From Pseudomonas sp. Q11 (GTDB lineage Bacteria; Pseudomonadota; Gammaproteobacteria; Pseudomonadales; Pseudomonadaceae), in NCBI RefSeq assembly GCF_024494355.1, contig NZ_JAKNQY010000002.1:329304-369954 (forward strand): 40,651 nucleotides of DNA, given 5' to 3'. Shown here in pieces: positions 7,166 through 15,943 of the stretch. The notes under the pieces were generated by a model. That model saw only the letters and a list, made by a program, of their open reading frames with translations. It was not told the DNA's origin and did not search any database. How positions within the stretch are numbered: position 1 is the stretch's first letter; the number at the start of each line of letters is the position of its first letter. A program made the translations under genes and the position numbers.

Positions 7166-8005
7166 ATGATCAAGAAATGCTTGTTCCCAGCAGCCGGTTA
7201 CGGTACTCGCTTCCTGCCAGCGACTAAAGCCATGCCCAAAGAAATGCTGCCGGTGGTGAACAAGCCACTGATCCAGTACGGCGTCGAAGAGGCCCTTGCT
7301 GCGGGCCTGACGGAAATCTCCATCGTCACCGGTCGCGGCAAGCGCGCCCTGGAAGACCATTTCGACATCAGCTACGAGCTGGAAAACCAGATCAAGGGTA
7401 CCGACAAAGAGAAGTACCTGGTCGGCATCCGCAAACTGCTGGACGAATGTTCGTTCTCCTACACCCGCCAGACCGAAATGAAAGGCCTGGGCCACGCGAT
7501 CCTGACCGGTCGCCCGCTGATCGGTGATGAACCTTTCGCCGTGGTCCTGGCGGACGACCTGTGCGTCAACCTCGAAGGCGATGGCGTGTTGACCCAGATG
7601 GTCAAGCTGTACAAACAGTTCCGCTGCTCCATCGTGGCGATCCAGGAAGTCGATCCGCAGGAAACCAACAAGTACGGTGTGATCGCCGGCGAAATGATCC
7701 GCGACGACATCTACCGCGTCCACAGCATGGTTGAAAAACCAAAGCCTGAAGATGCCCCGTCGAACCTGGCGATCATCGGCCGCTACATCCTGACCCCGGA
7801 CATCTTCGATCTGATCGAGCAGACCGAGCCAGGCAAGGGCGGTGAAATCCAGATCACCGACGCGCTGATGAAGCAGGCCCAGAACGGCTGCGTCATGGCC
7901 TACAAATTCAAAGGCAAGCGCTTCGACTGCGGTGGCGCCGAAGGCTACATCGACGCGACCAACTTCTGCTTCGAGAATTTCTACAAGACGGGTAAGGCGT
8001 ACTGA
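7166..8005 (+). CDS. galU: UTP-glucose-1-phosphate uridylyltransferase
   Basis: 279 residues, the usual length for bacterial GalU. It makes UDP-glucose from UTP and glucose-1-phosphate for exopolysaccharide and lipopolysaccharide core synthesis. The nucleotide-binding motif GYGTRFLPATKAMPKEMLP (residues 11-29) is intact, followed by QYGVEEALAAG, GLGHAILTGRPLIGDEPFAVVLADD and GKGGEIQITDAL. AAGGAC precedes the ATG. A strong terminator follows at once, so it is probably transcribed alone. Glutathione reductase is next downstream, as galU and gor are also close together in P. aeruginosa. Confidence 0.97.
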   Translation: MIKKCLFPAAGYGTRFLPATKAMPKEMLPVVNKPLIQYGVEEALAAGLTEISIVTGRGKRALEDHFDISYELENQIKGTDKEKYLVGIRKLLDECSFSYTRQTEMKGLGHAILTGRPLIGDEPFAVVLADDLCVNLEGDGVLTQMVKLYKQFRCSIVAIQEVDPQETNKYGVIAGEMIRDDIYRVHSMVEKPKPEDAPSNLAIIGRYILTPDIFDLIEQTEPGKGGEIQITDALMKQAQNGCVMAYKFKGKRFDCGGAEGYIDATNFCFENFYKTGKAY

Positions 8006-8026
8006 TCGCCTGCGCCGCACCTTGAA

Positions 8027-8057
8027 AAACGCCCCGACTGGTTCGGGGCGTTTTTTT
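8027..8057 (+). terminator. Rho-independent terminator of galU
   Basis: Stem AACGCCCCGAC / GTTCGGGGCGTT with a tiny loop, followed by seven T. Confidence 0.93.
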
Positions 8058-8085
8058 GCACGGGGAAAGGCAACACACACGCCCT

Positions 8086-8175
8086 TGTGGCGAGGGAGCT
8101 TGCTCCCGCTGGGCTGCGCAGCGGCCCCTTTTTGTGAGTGCTGCGCACTCAAGCGGGAGCAAGCTCCCTCGCCAC
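8086..8175. repeat. REPIN (GTGGCGAGGGAGC type)
   Basis: TGTGGCGAGGGAGCTTGCTC at the left and GAGCAAGCTCCCTCGCCACA at the right, with GAGTGCTGCGCACTC in the middle. It lies between the galU terminator and gor. Confidence 0.9.
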
Positions 8176-8291
8176 AGAGGCAGTCTGGCAAATTCCGCCT
8201 GGCTTTATCATTTTTCGTCCCCATAACCATTGCAACGCTGCCTCGCGTGAAAACAGCAGGTATGCTGATGGTCTGCCGAAGGAGATAGAAA

Positions 8292-9647
8292 ATGGCCTAC
8301 GATTTTGACTTGTATGTGATTGGCGCCGGTTCCGGCGGTGTGCGGGCTGCGCGGTTCGCGGCCGGTTTCGGGGCCAAGGTGGCCGTGGCTGAGAGCCGCT
8401 ACCTGGGCGGTACCTGCGTGAACGTGGGGTGTGTACCGAAGAAACTGCTGGTCTACGGTGCGCATTATGCCGAGGACCTTGAGCAAGCGTCGGCCTATGG
8501 CTGGACGGCGGGAGAGGCGAGTTTCGACTGGGCTACGCTGATCGCCAACAAGGATCGGGAAATCAATCGCCTTAACGGGATATACCGCAACCTGCTGGTC
8601 AACAGCGGCGTGGTGTTGCACGAAGGCCATGCCAGGCTCACCGGGCCCCATGAGGTCGAGATCAACGGCCAGCGCTACACCGCCGAACACATCATGATCG
8701 CCACGGGCGGCTGGCCGGTGATACCGGACATTCCGGGCCGTGAGCACGCCATCAGCTCCAACGAGGCGTTTTTCCTCAAGGAACTGCCCAAGCGCGTCAT
8801 CGTGGTGGGCGGTGGTTACATTGCCGTGGAATTCGCCGGAATCTTCCACGGCATGGGTGCGCAGACGTCGTTGCTGTATCGCGGTGAGCTATTCCTGCGC
8901 GGCTTTGATGGCGCGGTACGCAAGCATCTGGCCGAAGAGTTGACCCGTCGTGGCCTTGACCTGCAATTCAACGCTGACATCAAACGCATCGAAAAACTGG
9001 ACGATGGCAGCCTGAAGGTAGAGCTCAAGGATGGTCGCATACTGGCCACCGATTGCGTCTTCTACGCCACCGGCCGGCGGCCGATGCTCGACAATCTTGG
9101 TCTTGAACACACCGGTGTCACGCTGGATGAGAAGGGCTTCGTCAAGGTCAACGAAAAGTACGAGACCGCCGAACCGTCGATCCTGGCCATCGGCGATGTC
9201 ATCGGTCGCGTACAACTCACGCCCGTTGCCCTGGCTGAAGGCATGACCGTGGCGCGGCGCCTGTTCAAGCCCGAGCAATATCGCCTGGTGGATTACCGAA
9301 TGATCCCCACGGCTGTGTTCAGCCTGCCGAATATCGGCACGGTCGGCCTGACTGAAGAACAAGCCAGGGAGGAGGGGCATGAGGTGCAGGTGTTCGAAAG
9401 CCGTTTCCGCCCGATGAAACTGACCCTCACCGACTGCCAGGAGCGCACGCTGATGAAGCTGGTGGTGGATGCCCGTACGGACAAAGTGCTGGGCTGCCAC
9501 ATGGTCGGGCCGGATGCCGGGGAAATCGTCCAGGGCCTGGCCATCGCACTCAAGGCTGGCGCCACCAAGCGTGATTTCGACGAGACCATTGGCGTGCATC
9601 CGACTGCCGCTGAGGAATTCGTCACGATGCGAACCCCCGCCGCCTGA
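8292..9647 (+). CDS. gor: Glutathione-disulfide reductase
   Basis: 451 residues, a typical length. A flavoenzyme that uses NADPH to reduce oxidised glutathione in the cytoplasm. FAD-binding GAGSGG (11-16), redox disulfide C42/C47 in [15 protein letters not shown], second nucleotide-binding fold [16 protein letters not shown] contact [19 protein letters not shown], and the catalytic HPTAAEEF (H436, E441) near the end. The start follows a strong AAGGAGA. The HPT...E motif and the VNVGCVPKK spacing separate it from dihydrolipoamide and mercuric reductases. Together with ahpC and ahpF just downstream it makes a peroxide-stress neighbourhood. Confidence 0.95.
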   Translation: MAYDFDLYVIGAGSGGVRAARFAAGFGAKVAVAESRYLGGTCVNVGCVPKKLLVYGAHYAEDLEQASAYGWTAGEASFDWATLIANKDREINRLNGIYRNLLVNSGVVLHEGHARLTGPHEVEINGQRYTAEHIMIATGGWPVIPDIPGREHAISSNEAFFLKELPKRVIVVGGGYIAVEFAGIFHGMGAQTSLLYRGELFLRGFDGAVRKHLAEELTRRGLDLQFNADIKRIEKLDDGSLKVELKDGRILATDCVFYATGRRPMLDNLGLEHTGVTLDEKGFVKVNEKYETAEPSILAIGDVIGRVQLTPVALAEGMTVARRLFKPEQYRLVDYRMIPTAVFSLPNIGTVGLTEEQAREEGHEVQVFESRFRPMKLTLTDCQERTLMKLVVDARTDKVLGCHMVGPDAGEIVQGLAIALKAGATKRDFDETIGVHPTAAEEFVTMRTPAA

Positions 9648-9674
9648 CGACGCCCTGACCCCATCTGCCCCATC

Positions 9675-9776
9675 TGTAGGAGCTGTCGAGTGCAACGAGA
9701 CTGCGATCTTTTCCGGGCCCATTGAGTCCTGAGCAAATCAGGGTCAAGAGATCGCAGGCTTCGCCAGCTCCTACAG
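9675..9776. repeat. Inverted-repeat element (TGTAGGAGCTG type)
   Basis: Begins TGTAGGAGCTGTCGAG and ends CGCCAGCTCCTACA, with an inner inverted pair GCGATCTTTT...AAGAGATCGC. A second copy lies at 36513-36617. It is a different REP family from the GTGGGAGC elements. Confidence 0.85.
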
Positions 9777-9814
9777 GGGCAGTTTCCGCATGTGGGCTTG
9801 ATGCCTGGTCACAG

Positions 9815-9852
9815 ATTTTTTCTATCTATATAGCTTCCTGATAGCCAAAACC
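9815..9852 (+). promoter_or_regulatory. Possible OxyR-region / promoter of ahpC
   Basis: AT-rich stretch TTTTTTCTATCTATATAGC followed by TTCCTGATAGCC about 100 bases before ahpC. It contains CTAT and ATAG quarter-site-like words, but their spacing does not fit the full OxyR consensus. OxyR control of ahpC is known in relatives; the exact site here is a guess. Confidence 0.3.
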
Positions 9853-9946
9853 AATCATTCACATGAGGTTTGCCAATGAGCCTGCCGGGGGACGAGTGGT
9901 TAAGATTCACGCCATCAACTTCTCAACCCCTGACGGAGAGTCATCG

Positions 9947-10510
9947 ATGCCTATCATCAACAGCCAAGTTAAACCGTTCAACGCTACCGCTTTCAAAAAC
10001 GGCGAATTCGTCCAGGTTTCGGATGCCGACTTGAAAGGCAAGTGGTCCGTGGTGTTTTTCTACCCGGCCGACTTCACCTTCGTTTGCCCAACCGAGCTGG
10101 AAGACCTGGCCGACAACTACGCCGAATTCAAGAAACTGGGTGTCGAGATCTACAGCGTCTCTACCGACACTCACTTTGCTCACGCTGCCTGGCACAACAC
10201 CTCGCCAGCCATTGGCAAAATCCAATACACCATGATTGGCGACCCGACCCACGTCATCTCCCGCAACTTCGACGTGCTGATCGAAGAAGTTGGCCTGGCT
10301 GACCGCGGTACTTTCGTGATCAACCCTGAAGGTCAAATCAAGATCGTTGAAATCAACGATGGCGGTGTAGGCCGTGACGCTTCCGAGCTGCTGCGCAAGG
10401 TCAAGGCTGCTCAGTACGTTGCCGCTCACCCGGGCGAAGTCTGCCCAGCCAAGTGGAAAGAAGGCGAGGCCACCCTGGCTCCGTCCCTGGACCTGGTCGG
10501 CAAGATCTAA
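9947..10510 (+). CDS. ahpC: Alkyl hydroperoxide reductase subunit C (2-Cys peroxiredoxin)
   Basis: 187 residues from ATG 9947, chosen because it has GGAG ten bases upstream and gives the standard AhpC N-terminus ([11 protein letters not shown]). An in-frame ATG at 9863 would add 28 unrelated residues. It reduces hydrogen peroxide, organic peroxides and peroxynitrite. Peroxidatic C47 lies in DFTFVCPTE and resolving C166 in GEVCPAKW; the positions equal those of E. coli AhpC. The codon choice (GCT, GGT, AAC) fits a highly expressed gene. A terminator follows, and the partner reductase ahpF is next. Confidence 0.97.
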   Translation: MPIINSQVKPFNATAFKNGEFVQVSDADLKGKWSVVFFYPADFTFVCPTELEDLADNYAEFKKLGVEIYSVSTDTHFAHAAWHNTSPAIGKIQYTMIGDPTHVISRNFDVLIEEVGLADRGTFVINPEGQIKIVEINDGGVGRDASELLRKVKAAQYVAAHPGEVCPAKWKEGEATLAPSLDLVGKI

Positions 10511-10566
10511 GTCTGTGAGTCATCCGAGGGCGATCCGCTCTTAACCAAGTAAGCTGCTTCGCCCCA

Positions 10567-10606
10567 AAAAACGCCCGGGCGAGATTCGCTCGGGCGTTGT
10601 TTTTTC
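10567..10606 (+). terminator. Terminator between ahpC and ahpF
   Basis: Stem ACGCCCGGGCGA / TCGCTCGGGCGT (one G-U pair) followed by TGTTTTTT. It probably lowers ahpF expression relative to ahpC. Confidence 0.85.
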
Positions 10607-10634
10607 TGACATTCAAAAAATGGAAATCGCCCGT

Positions 10635-12197
10635 ATGTTGGACGCCAATCTTAAAGCTCAGTTGAAGTCATACCTGGAACGGGTCACCCAGCCGATCGAG
10701 ATCGTCGCCTCCCTCGATGACGGTGCGAAATCCCAGGAAATGCTCGCGTTACTCAAAGATGTTGCCAGTCTTTGTGACCAGATTACCTTGCTCGACAACG
10801 GCACCGATGCGCGCAAGCCTTCGTTTTCGTTGAATCGCCCGGGCGCCGATATCAGCCTGCGTTTTGCCGGTATCCCCATGGGCCACGAATTCACTTCGCT
10901 GGTGTTGGCCTTGCTGCAAGTTGGCGGTCATCCTTCCAAGGCCAGTGTTGAAGTGATCGAACAGATTCGCTCCCTTGAAGGCGAGTTCAACTTCGAGACC
11001 TATTTCTCGCTGTCCTGCCAGAACTGCCCGGACGTGGTCCAGGCACTGAACCTGATGGCGGTGCTGAACCCGAACATCCGCCACGTCGCCATCGACGGCG
11101 CGCTGTTCCAGGCCGAGGTCGACGAACGCCAGATCATGGCTGTGCCAAGTGTTTACCTCAACGGCGTGAACTTCGGCCAAGGTCGCATGGGCCTGGAAGA
11201 AATCCTCGCCAAGATCGACACCAGTGGTATTGAGCGCCAGGCCGAGAAGATCAGCGCCAAGGATGCTTTTGATGTGCTGGTGGTGGGCGGTGGCCCAGCC
11301 GGCGCTTCGGCGGCGATTTACGCGGCCCGCAAGGGTATCCGCACCGGTGTCGCGGCTGAGCGTTTTGGCGGCCAGGTGCTCGATACCATGGCCATCGAGA
11401 ACTTTATCTCGGTGCAGGAAACCGAAGGCCCGAAACTGGCCGTCGCCCTGGAAGAGCACGTCAAGCAGTACGACGTGGACATCATGAACCTGCAACGCGC
11501 CGATGCATTGGTGCCAGGCAAGGATGGCGCGCTGCACGAAATCAAATTCGCCAGCGGTGCGAGCCTCAAGGCCAAGACCGTGATCCTGGCGACCGGTGCC
11601 CGCTGGCGCGAAATGAACGTGCCGGGCGAGCAGCAGTACCGCAACAAGGGCGTGGCGTACTGCCCGCACTGCGACGGTCCGCTGTTCAAAGGCAAGCGTG
11701 TCGCGGTGATTGGCGGCGGTAACTCCGGCGTAGAAGCGGCCATTGACCTGGCCGGTATCGTGGCCCACGTCACGTTGTTGGAGTTCGACGTGCAATTGCG
11801 TGCCGACGCAGTATTGCAACGCAAGCTGCACAGCCTGCCGAACGTAACCGTGATGACAAACGCCCAGACCACCGAAGTGACGGGCGATGGCCAGAAGGTC
11901 AACGGCTTGCGCTACAAAGACCGCCCGAGCGGTGAAGTGCGGGACGTGACACTGGAAGGGATCTTCGTGCAGATCGGTCTGTTGCCTAACACCGATTGGC
12001 TCAAAGGCACCGTCGAGCTGTCGCCACGGGGCGAGATCATTGTCGATGCCCGTGGTGAAACCTCAATTCCTGGTGTGTTCGCCGCGGGTGACGTGACGAC
12101 TGTTCCGTACAAACAGATCGTGATCGCCGTGGGCGAAGGGGCCAAGGCTTCGCTGAGCGCCTTTGACCACCTGATCCGCACCTCCGCGCCGGCCTGA
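10635..12197 (+). CDS. ahpF: Alkyl hydroperoxide reductase subunit F
   Basis: 520 residues from ATG 10635 ([17 protein letters not shown], the family N-terminus). An ATG five codons earlier is not needed. It carries electrons from NADH through FAD to AhpC. Order: two thioredoxin-like folds with the CxxC pair C128/C131 (SCQNCPD), then a thioredoxin-reductase-like part with [10 protein letters not shown], the second pair C343/C346 (CPHCDG), the NAD-binding [10 protein letters not shown], and [21 protein letters not shown] near the end. All redox cysteines are present. It follows ahpC in the standard order. Confidence 0.97.
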   Translation: MLDANLKAQLKSYLERVTQPIEIVASLDDGAKSQEMLALLKDVASLCDQITLLDNGTDARKPSFSLNRPGADISLRFAGIPMGHEFTSLVLALLQVGGHPSKASVEVIEQIRSLEGEFNFETYFSLSCQNCPDVVQALNLMAVLNPNIRHVAIDGALFQAEVDERQIMAVPSVYLNGVNFGQGRMGLEEILAKIDTSGIERQAEKISAKDAFDVLVVGGGPAGASAAIYAARKGIRTGVAAERFGGQVLDTMAIENFISVQETEGPKLAVALEEHVKQYDVDIMNLQRADALVPGKDGALHEIKFASGASLKAKTVILATGARWREMNVPGEQQYRNKGVAYCPHCDGPLFKGKRVAVIGGGNSGVEAAIDLAGIVAHVTLLEFDVQLRADAVLQRKLHSLPNVTVMTNAQTTEVTGDGQKVNGLRYKDRPSGEVRDVTLEGIFVQIGLLPNTDWLKGTVELSPRGEIIVDARGETSIPGVFAAGDVTTVPYKQIVIAVGEGAKASLSAFDHLIRTSAPA

Positions 12198-12219
12198 ATC
12201 AATAGCCGGCAACGGGAAA

Positions 12220-12263
12220 AACAAAACCCCATGAGCCCAGTGCTCATGGGGTTTTGTTTTTTT
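12220..12263 (+). terminator. Terminator of ahpF
   Basis: Long stem CAAAACCCCATGAGC / GCTCATGGGGTTTTG followed by seven T. Confidence 0.93.
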
Positions 12264-12277
12264 GATCACGCATTACC

Positions 12278-12369
12278 CTGTGGGAGCGAGCCTGCTCGCG
12301 ATAGCGATCTGTCTGCCACATCAATGTTGAATGTGCTGCCGCTATCGCGAGCAGGCTCGCTCCCACAGG
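12278..12369. repeat. REPIN (GTGGGAGCGAGC type)
   Basis: CTGTGGGAGCGAGCCTGCTC at the left and GAGCAGGCTCGCTCCCACAG at the right, around a middle containing ACATCAATGTTGAATGTG. Nearly the same middle occurs in the REPIN at 19343. Confidence 0.92.
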
Positions 12370-12417
12370 GGGGGTGGGGTTGTAGGATTATTATTTCCCA
12401 CAAACCTACGGTGGCGC

Positions 12418-12939
12418 TTACAAAGGCGCGGGCTGGATGATTTCGACCCAGTAACCATCCGGGTCCTTGATGAACGCCAGGCTTTTCATGCGACCGTCGC
12501 TCAGGCGCTTCTGGAAGTCGCAGCCCAGCGCTTCGAAGCGCTCGCAAGCGGTCACGACGTTCGGGACCGAAATGCAGATGTGGCCGAACCCGCGCGGGTC
12601 AGTGTTGCCGTTGTGGTAGGCGAACGCCGGGTCGCTTTCGGTGCCGTGGTTGTGGGTCAGTTCCAGGATGCCGGGGATGGATTTCATCCATTCGGTACGC
12701 TGTGCAGCGTCGGCTGGAATCTGGCTTTTGTCCACCAAGGCGAGGAAGTACAGACTGAATTCGGCTTCCGGGAAGTCGCGTTTTTCCACCAGGGAAAAAC
12801 CCAACACTCGGGTGTAGAAATCCAGAGACTGGGTGATGTCCTTGACCCGCAGCATGGTGTGGTTGAAGACAAATTTGGCCGTGGCGGTATCGGGTTGGGC
12901 GGTGACGCCAGGGACAGTGTTGAGTTCGTGCAGGCTCAT
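12418..12939 (-). CDS. gloA: Lactoylglutathione lyase (glyoxalase I)
   Basis: 173 residues from ATG 12939, which has GGAGG upstream; an upstream ATG at 12978 is less likely. It converts the hemithioacetal of methylglyoxal and glutathione to S-lactoylglutathione. The four metal ligands of the vicinal oxygen chelate fold are visible: H27 (NHTMLRV), E93 (ILELTHNHG), H120 (GFGHICISV) and E166 (YWVEIIQP). The length and the insertion around 70-90 (LVDKSQIPADAAQRTEWM) match the longer zinc-type glyoxalase I found in pseudomonads and eukaryotes rather than the 135-residue nickel type. Confidence 0.95.
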   Translation of the reverse strand: MSLHELNTVPGVTAQPDTATAKFVFNHTMLRVKDITQSLDFYTRVLGFSLVEKRDFPEAEFSLYFLALVDKSQIPADAAQRTEWMKSIPGILELTHNHGTESDPAFAYHNGNTDPRGFGHICISVPNVVTACERFEALGCDFQKRLSDGRMKSLAFIKDPDGYWVEIIQPAPL

Positions 12940-13130
12940 GGGCCCTCCGGAAAATAAGTGAGGCAAACGGTATCGCAACCTGGCTGCGACGGTCCTGGGC
13001 TTGCGCTAAACGGCTTCCTTGCAGGTGCGTCCATGATACGCGGGGGGCGCGGCATCGCCAAACGCCTCTGGCTATTGCTTGCCTGGGCGGTGGGCTTCAG
13101 ACTTTACGAATCGTCCTTGAGTGCAATGCA

Positions 13131-13667
13131 ATGATTCGACCGTTCCTTTCGCTGTTTTTCCTGCTGCTGGTCGCGATGGCAAGTGTCGGTGTCCAGGCGG
13201 CCGAACCGCAAGTCACCTGGCCCCCAGGCTGGGTCATCGAACCGTTGTCCTCTGAGGCGGGTACCTCGCCGGCGGTGCCGGGGACGACCCGGCAACGGGC
13301 GACAAAGAGTGATTCAGCGGGCGATGCGTTGATGGTCATGGAGCTGACCACGACGCCCATCGAGCCGGGTCATCAAGTCAACTTGCAAGGCGTGTTACTG
13401 GAAATGCGCAAGTCAGTTCAGAAGGACTTTTACCAGGGTGGTTATCAAAGTGTGTGTAATAAAATTCATGCTTCGATGTTGGGCGACGTCGCCGCGCTGG
13501 AGACCACTTGCACGATCACGCAAAACGGACGGCATGTGTTATCTCAGACACTCGTGGCTGCACTAAAGGAGGGCAGGGCTAATGTGCTGTCCTATGCAGG
13601 GCAGGCGCAGGAGTTTTTAAAAAACCAGGATGAAATACAGTCGGTACGAAACAGTCTGAAACTATAA
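13131..13667 (+). CDS. DUF4946 secreted protein
   Basis: 178 residues. A clear Sec signal peptide (MIRPFLSLFFLLLVAMASVGVQA, cleavage probably after QA at about 23) is followed by EPQVTWPPGWVIEPLSSE, the typical start of DUF4946 proteins, then LMVMELTTTPIEPGH, LLEMRKSVQKDFYQGGY and a C-terminal NSLKL. Two cysteines (CNKIHA and TTCTITQ) could form a disulfide in the periplasm. The role is unknown. The upstream sequence has no strong ribosome site. Confidence 0.82.
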   Translation: MIRPFLSLFFLLLVAMASVGVQAAEPQVTWPPGWVIEPLSSEAGTSPAVPGTTRQRATKSDSAGDALMVMELTTTPIEPGHQVNLQGVLLEMRKSVQKDFYQGGYQSVCNKIHASMLGDVAALETTCTITQNGRHVLSQTLVAALKEGRANVLSYAGQAQEFLKNQDEIQSVRNSLKL

Positions 13668-13710
13668 AGCCCTCCGCATGAGAACCACTTAGCTCATAAA
13701 TTTTTCCCAT

Positions 13711-13741
13711 AAAAAACCCTGAGCAGAACTCAGGGTTTTTT
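13711..13741. terminator. Bidirectional terminator
   Basis: AAAAAACCCTGAG / CTCAGGGTTTTTT with a five-base loop. It has A- and T-runs on both sides and serves the convergent genes ending at 13667 and 13755. Confidence 0.93.
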
Positions 13742-13754
13742 CATTCGGTCAGCT

Positions 13755-14120
13755 TCAGCTGCGCAACCAGGAGTCAACGGTTTTTGCACCGTACTGTTCT
13801 TTCCAGGCTTTCAGGCCTCGATGGTTGCCGCCTTTGGTTTCAATCAGTTCACCCGTGTGCGGGTTCTGGTACACCTTGACCACTCGCGCGCGGCGGGTTT
13901 TGACAGGTTTGGTCGATGACAGGCCGCCCTTGGCCGGGTTCGGGTCGAGAATCGCGATGACGTCGCGCAGGCTCTTGCCGTAGGTTTTCATCAGTCCCTG
14001 GAGCTTCTCTTCGAATTCGATTTCTTTCTTGAGCCCGGCGTCGTTCTTCAGCTTTTCCAGCTGCTTGAGCTGCTCTTGAAGGTCTTGTTCTGCTCTACGA
14101 AATTCAGCGAGTCTGGACAA
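13755..14120 (-). CDS. mvaU: MvaT/MvaU-type H-NS family nucleoid protein
   Basis: 121 residues read from a TTG at 14120. A longer ATG-started frame would add 20 residues (MAYSFVCGWYQ...) that the family lacks, while the TTG has GGAG about nine bases upstream and gives the family start (M)SRLAEFRRAEQ. N-terminal coiled coil for oligomerisation (residues about 4-60, EFRRAEQDLQEQLKQLEKLK), LRDVIAILDP, a basic linker (RRARVVKVYQNPHTGELIE) and the AT-minor-groove motif KGGNHRGLKAWK. Such proteins silence AT-rich foreign DNA in Pseudomonas. It is closer to MvaU than to MvaT by the ILDP and RRARVVKVY segments. Confidence 0.9.
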   Translation of the reverse strand: MSRLAEFRRAEQDLQEQLKQLEKLKNDAGLKKEIEFEEKLQGLMKTYGKSLRDVIAILDPNPAKGGLSSTKPVKTRRARVVKVYQNPHTGELIETKGGNHRGLKAWKEQYGAKTVDSWLRS

Positions 14121-14307
14121 TATCGTTACTCCAATCAGAATATTTGGCTGATACCAACCGCAAACAAAGCTATAAGCCAAGTGCCTTGAAGCGACTCGGT
14201 GATAATGACGCTCCTGTTATCGGGTACCGCTGGAAAAAATTGTAGTAGTGAATCGGAAAGGTGTAAATCGTAACTTTTTCGTTATGTAACAATAGCCAAG
14301 TCTTTTA

Positions 14308-15891
14308 TCACTTTGACTGTGCCCCAAGAAGCGGTGCAGGACGATGGTTTTCAAGGGTGGTCACGGTCGTAACGAAGTCTGGCGCACTCAGGGGGCGACC
14401 AAATAGATAACCCTGTAGAAAGTTCACCCCGTGGGCGGCCAGATAGTCGCTTTGTTCAACCGTTTCGACCCCTTCGGCAACAATGCCCAGGTCCAGCTTG
14501 CCCGACAGTTCGATGATGCTGTCAAGGATGTGGCGCGACAGGGCATCGGCGCCGATCATCGCAACGAAGCTCTGGTCGATTTTCAGGAAGTCCACGTTGA
14601 ACTGGCGCAAGTACCCCAGGCTGGAATGACCGGTGCCGAAGTCGTCGATTGCAATCTTGACCCCCAGTTCGCGCAATTGCAGGAATAGCTGGTGAGTGGT
14701 GGGCGTCGGTTCGATCAGCTCGCGTTCGGTCAGTTCCAGTACCAAGGTAATGACCCCCGGTGGGAAGGCCTCAAGAAACTCGCGGCAATCTTGCACCAGT
14801 TCCAGATCCTGACAGTGGCGAGCGGTGATGTTGATGCCGACGTGAAAGGGACTTTCCAGCTGCGAGACCAAGGGCGACAGCAGGCGCATCGTTTGCTGCA
14901 TCAATGCCCGGGTCATCGGCACGATCAAGCCGCTGTGTTCAGCAAAGGGAATGAACAGATCCGGCCGCACCAGGCCTTCCTTGGGATGGTTCCAGCGCAT
15001 CAGCACTTCGACTCCGGCCCAGCGTTTGCTGTCGCCATGCACGACCGGTTGCAGGTACGGCACGAACTCCCCGGCCTCAAGCGCGCGTTGCAGCTCATGG
15101 CTGGGGGACGAGGCGCGCTTCTGCAGCCAGTGCCCAAGCGTTCCGGCGATGACACCGAAGAAGATCAGCAGGCTGAACAGAGGCGGATACTCACGGGTCA
15201 TGTAGCGCCAGACTTCACCCTCATCGAAGCCGGCTTCGACATTGAAGGCATAGCGCGATGAGGCCAGGTTGCTGCGGGCGACCGGCAGCGCGGGCAGGGG
15301 CGTTTGCCGGACCTTCCCGTCCGCCGTCAGCCAGTTTGGCCCGACTTGCAGCAATAACCGGGTTTCGCCGCCGATCAGACGCAAGACATTGGCCAGGTGA
15401 TACCCGTCCAGCGTTGCCAATGCCCCTTGTTGCCCTTCATTGAGCCGGTAAATCAGCAGCGCGGTGTCGGGGGTGATCGGGTTGCCGTTCATGAGCCACA
15501 ACGTGCCCTGATGGTAGGCGTTCGGATCAACCGTCTCCTCGAAGGCGCCAAACAGCGAACTGCAATAGAGGATGTTGTCCCACACCAAGTTGGTCGAACG
15601 GACGAATGGACGACGCGTCACCTGTTCGCGCAAGGCCAGTTGCACCGCTTCGCAGGGCTGACCGGCAAGAGGCAGCAGTTCGCGGGCCGCCAACGCGGTG
15701 TTGTCGAGCATCAGTTCAATCTGCCCGATCAACTCTTCGCTCGTCTGTCGGCTCTGTTGCTCCAGTGTCCGTTCGGCCTGCATGTACAGAATGCCCAGCC
15801 CTGACAGCATCGGCAGCACGCCGCAGAGCAGCGTGATCAGGTTGCGACGGGGCCGCTTGCGCAAACGAGTGGCGGTCAATGGCATCTGCAT
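14308..15891 (-). CDS. CSS-motif EAL-domain c-di-GMP phosphodiesterase
   Basis: 527 residues. An N-terminal membrane helix (about 20-37), a periplasmic CSS-motif sensor domain with the conserved CSS at 110-112 and a second cysteine at C80, a second membrane helix (about 236-256), then a cytoplasmic EAL domain (about 265-515). EAL catalytic elements are visible, though the signature reads EVL (295-297, AGVEVLMRW). Also present are LELTERE, IDDFGTGHSSLGYL, LKIDQSFV, AEGVETVEQ and QGYLFGRPL. There is no GGDEF domain. In E. coli relatives (PdeC, PdeB) the redox state of the CSS cysteines controls activity; the same is inferred here. It should degrade c-di-GMP and so favour motility over biofilm. 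Confidence 0.92.
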   Translation of the reverse strand: MQMPLTATRLRKRPRRNLITLLCGVLPMLSGLGILYMQAERTLEQQSRQTSEELIGQIELMLDNTALAARELLPLAGQPCEAVQLALREQVTRRPFVRSTNLVWDNILYCSSLFGAFEETVDPNAYHQGTLWLMNGNPITPDTALLIYRLNEGQQGALATLDGYHLANVLRLIGGETRLLLQVGPNWLTADGKVRQTPLPALPVARSNLASSRYAFNVEAGFDEGEVWRYMTREYPPLFSLLIFFGVIAGTLGHWLQKRASSPSHELQRALEAGEFVPYLQPVVHGDSKRWAGVEVLMRWNHPKEGLVRPDLFIPFAEHSGLIVPMTRALMQQTMRLLSPLVSQLESPFHVGINITARHCQDLELVQDCREFLEAFPPGVITLVLELTERELIEPTPTTHQLFLQLRELGVKIAIDDFGTGHSSLGYLRQFNVDFLKIDQSFVAMIGADALSRHILDSIIELSGKLDLGIVAEGVETVEQSDYLAAHGVNFLQGYLFGRPLSAPDFVTTVTTLENHRPAPLLGAQSK

Positions 15892-15943
15892 AACCTGTGA
15901 GGGCTTGAGGAACAGCTTCGATAGTGTATCCGGTTGCGGGTGA

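Noticed and set aside
7154..8230. 358-codon minus-strand frame opposite galU
   Set aside because: It is the antisense shadow of galU plus a REPIN; no family features. High third-position GC keeps antisense frames open.
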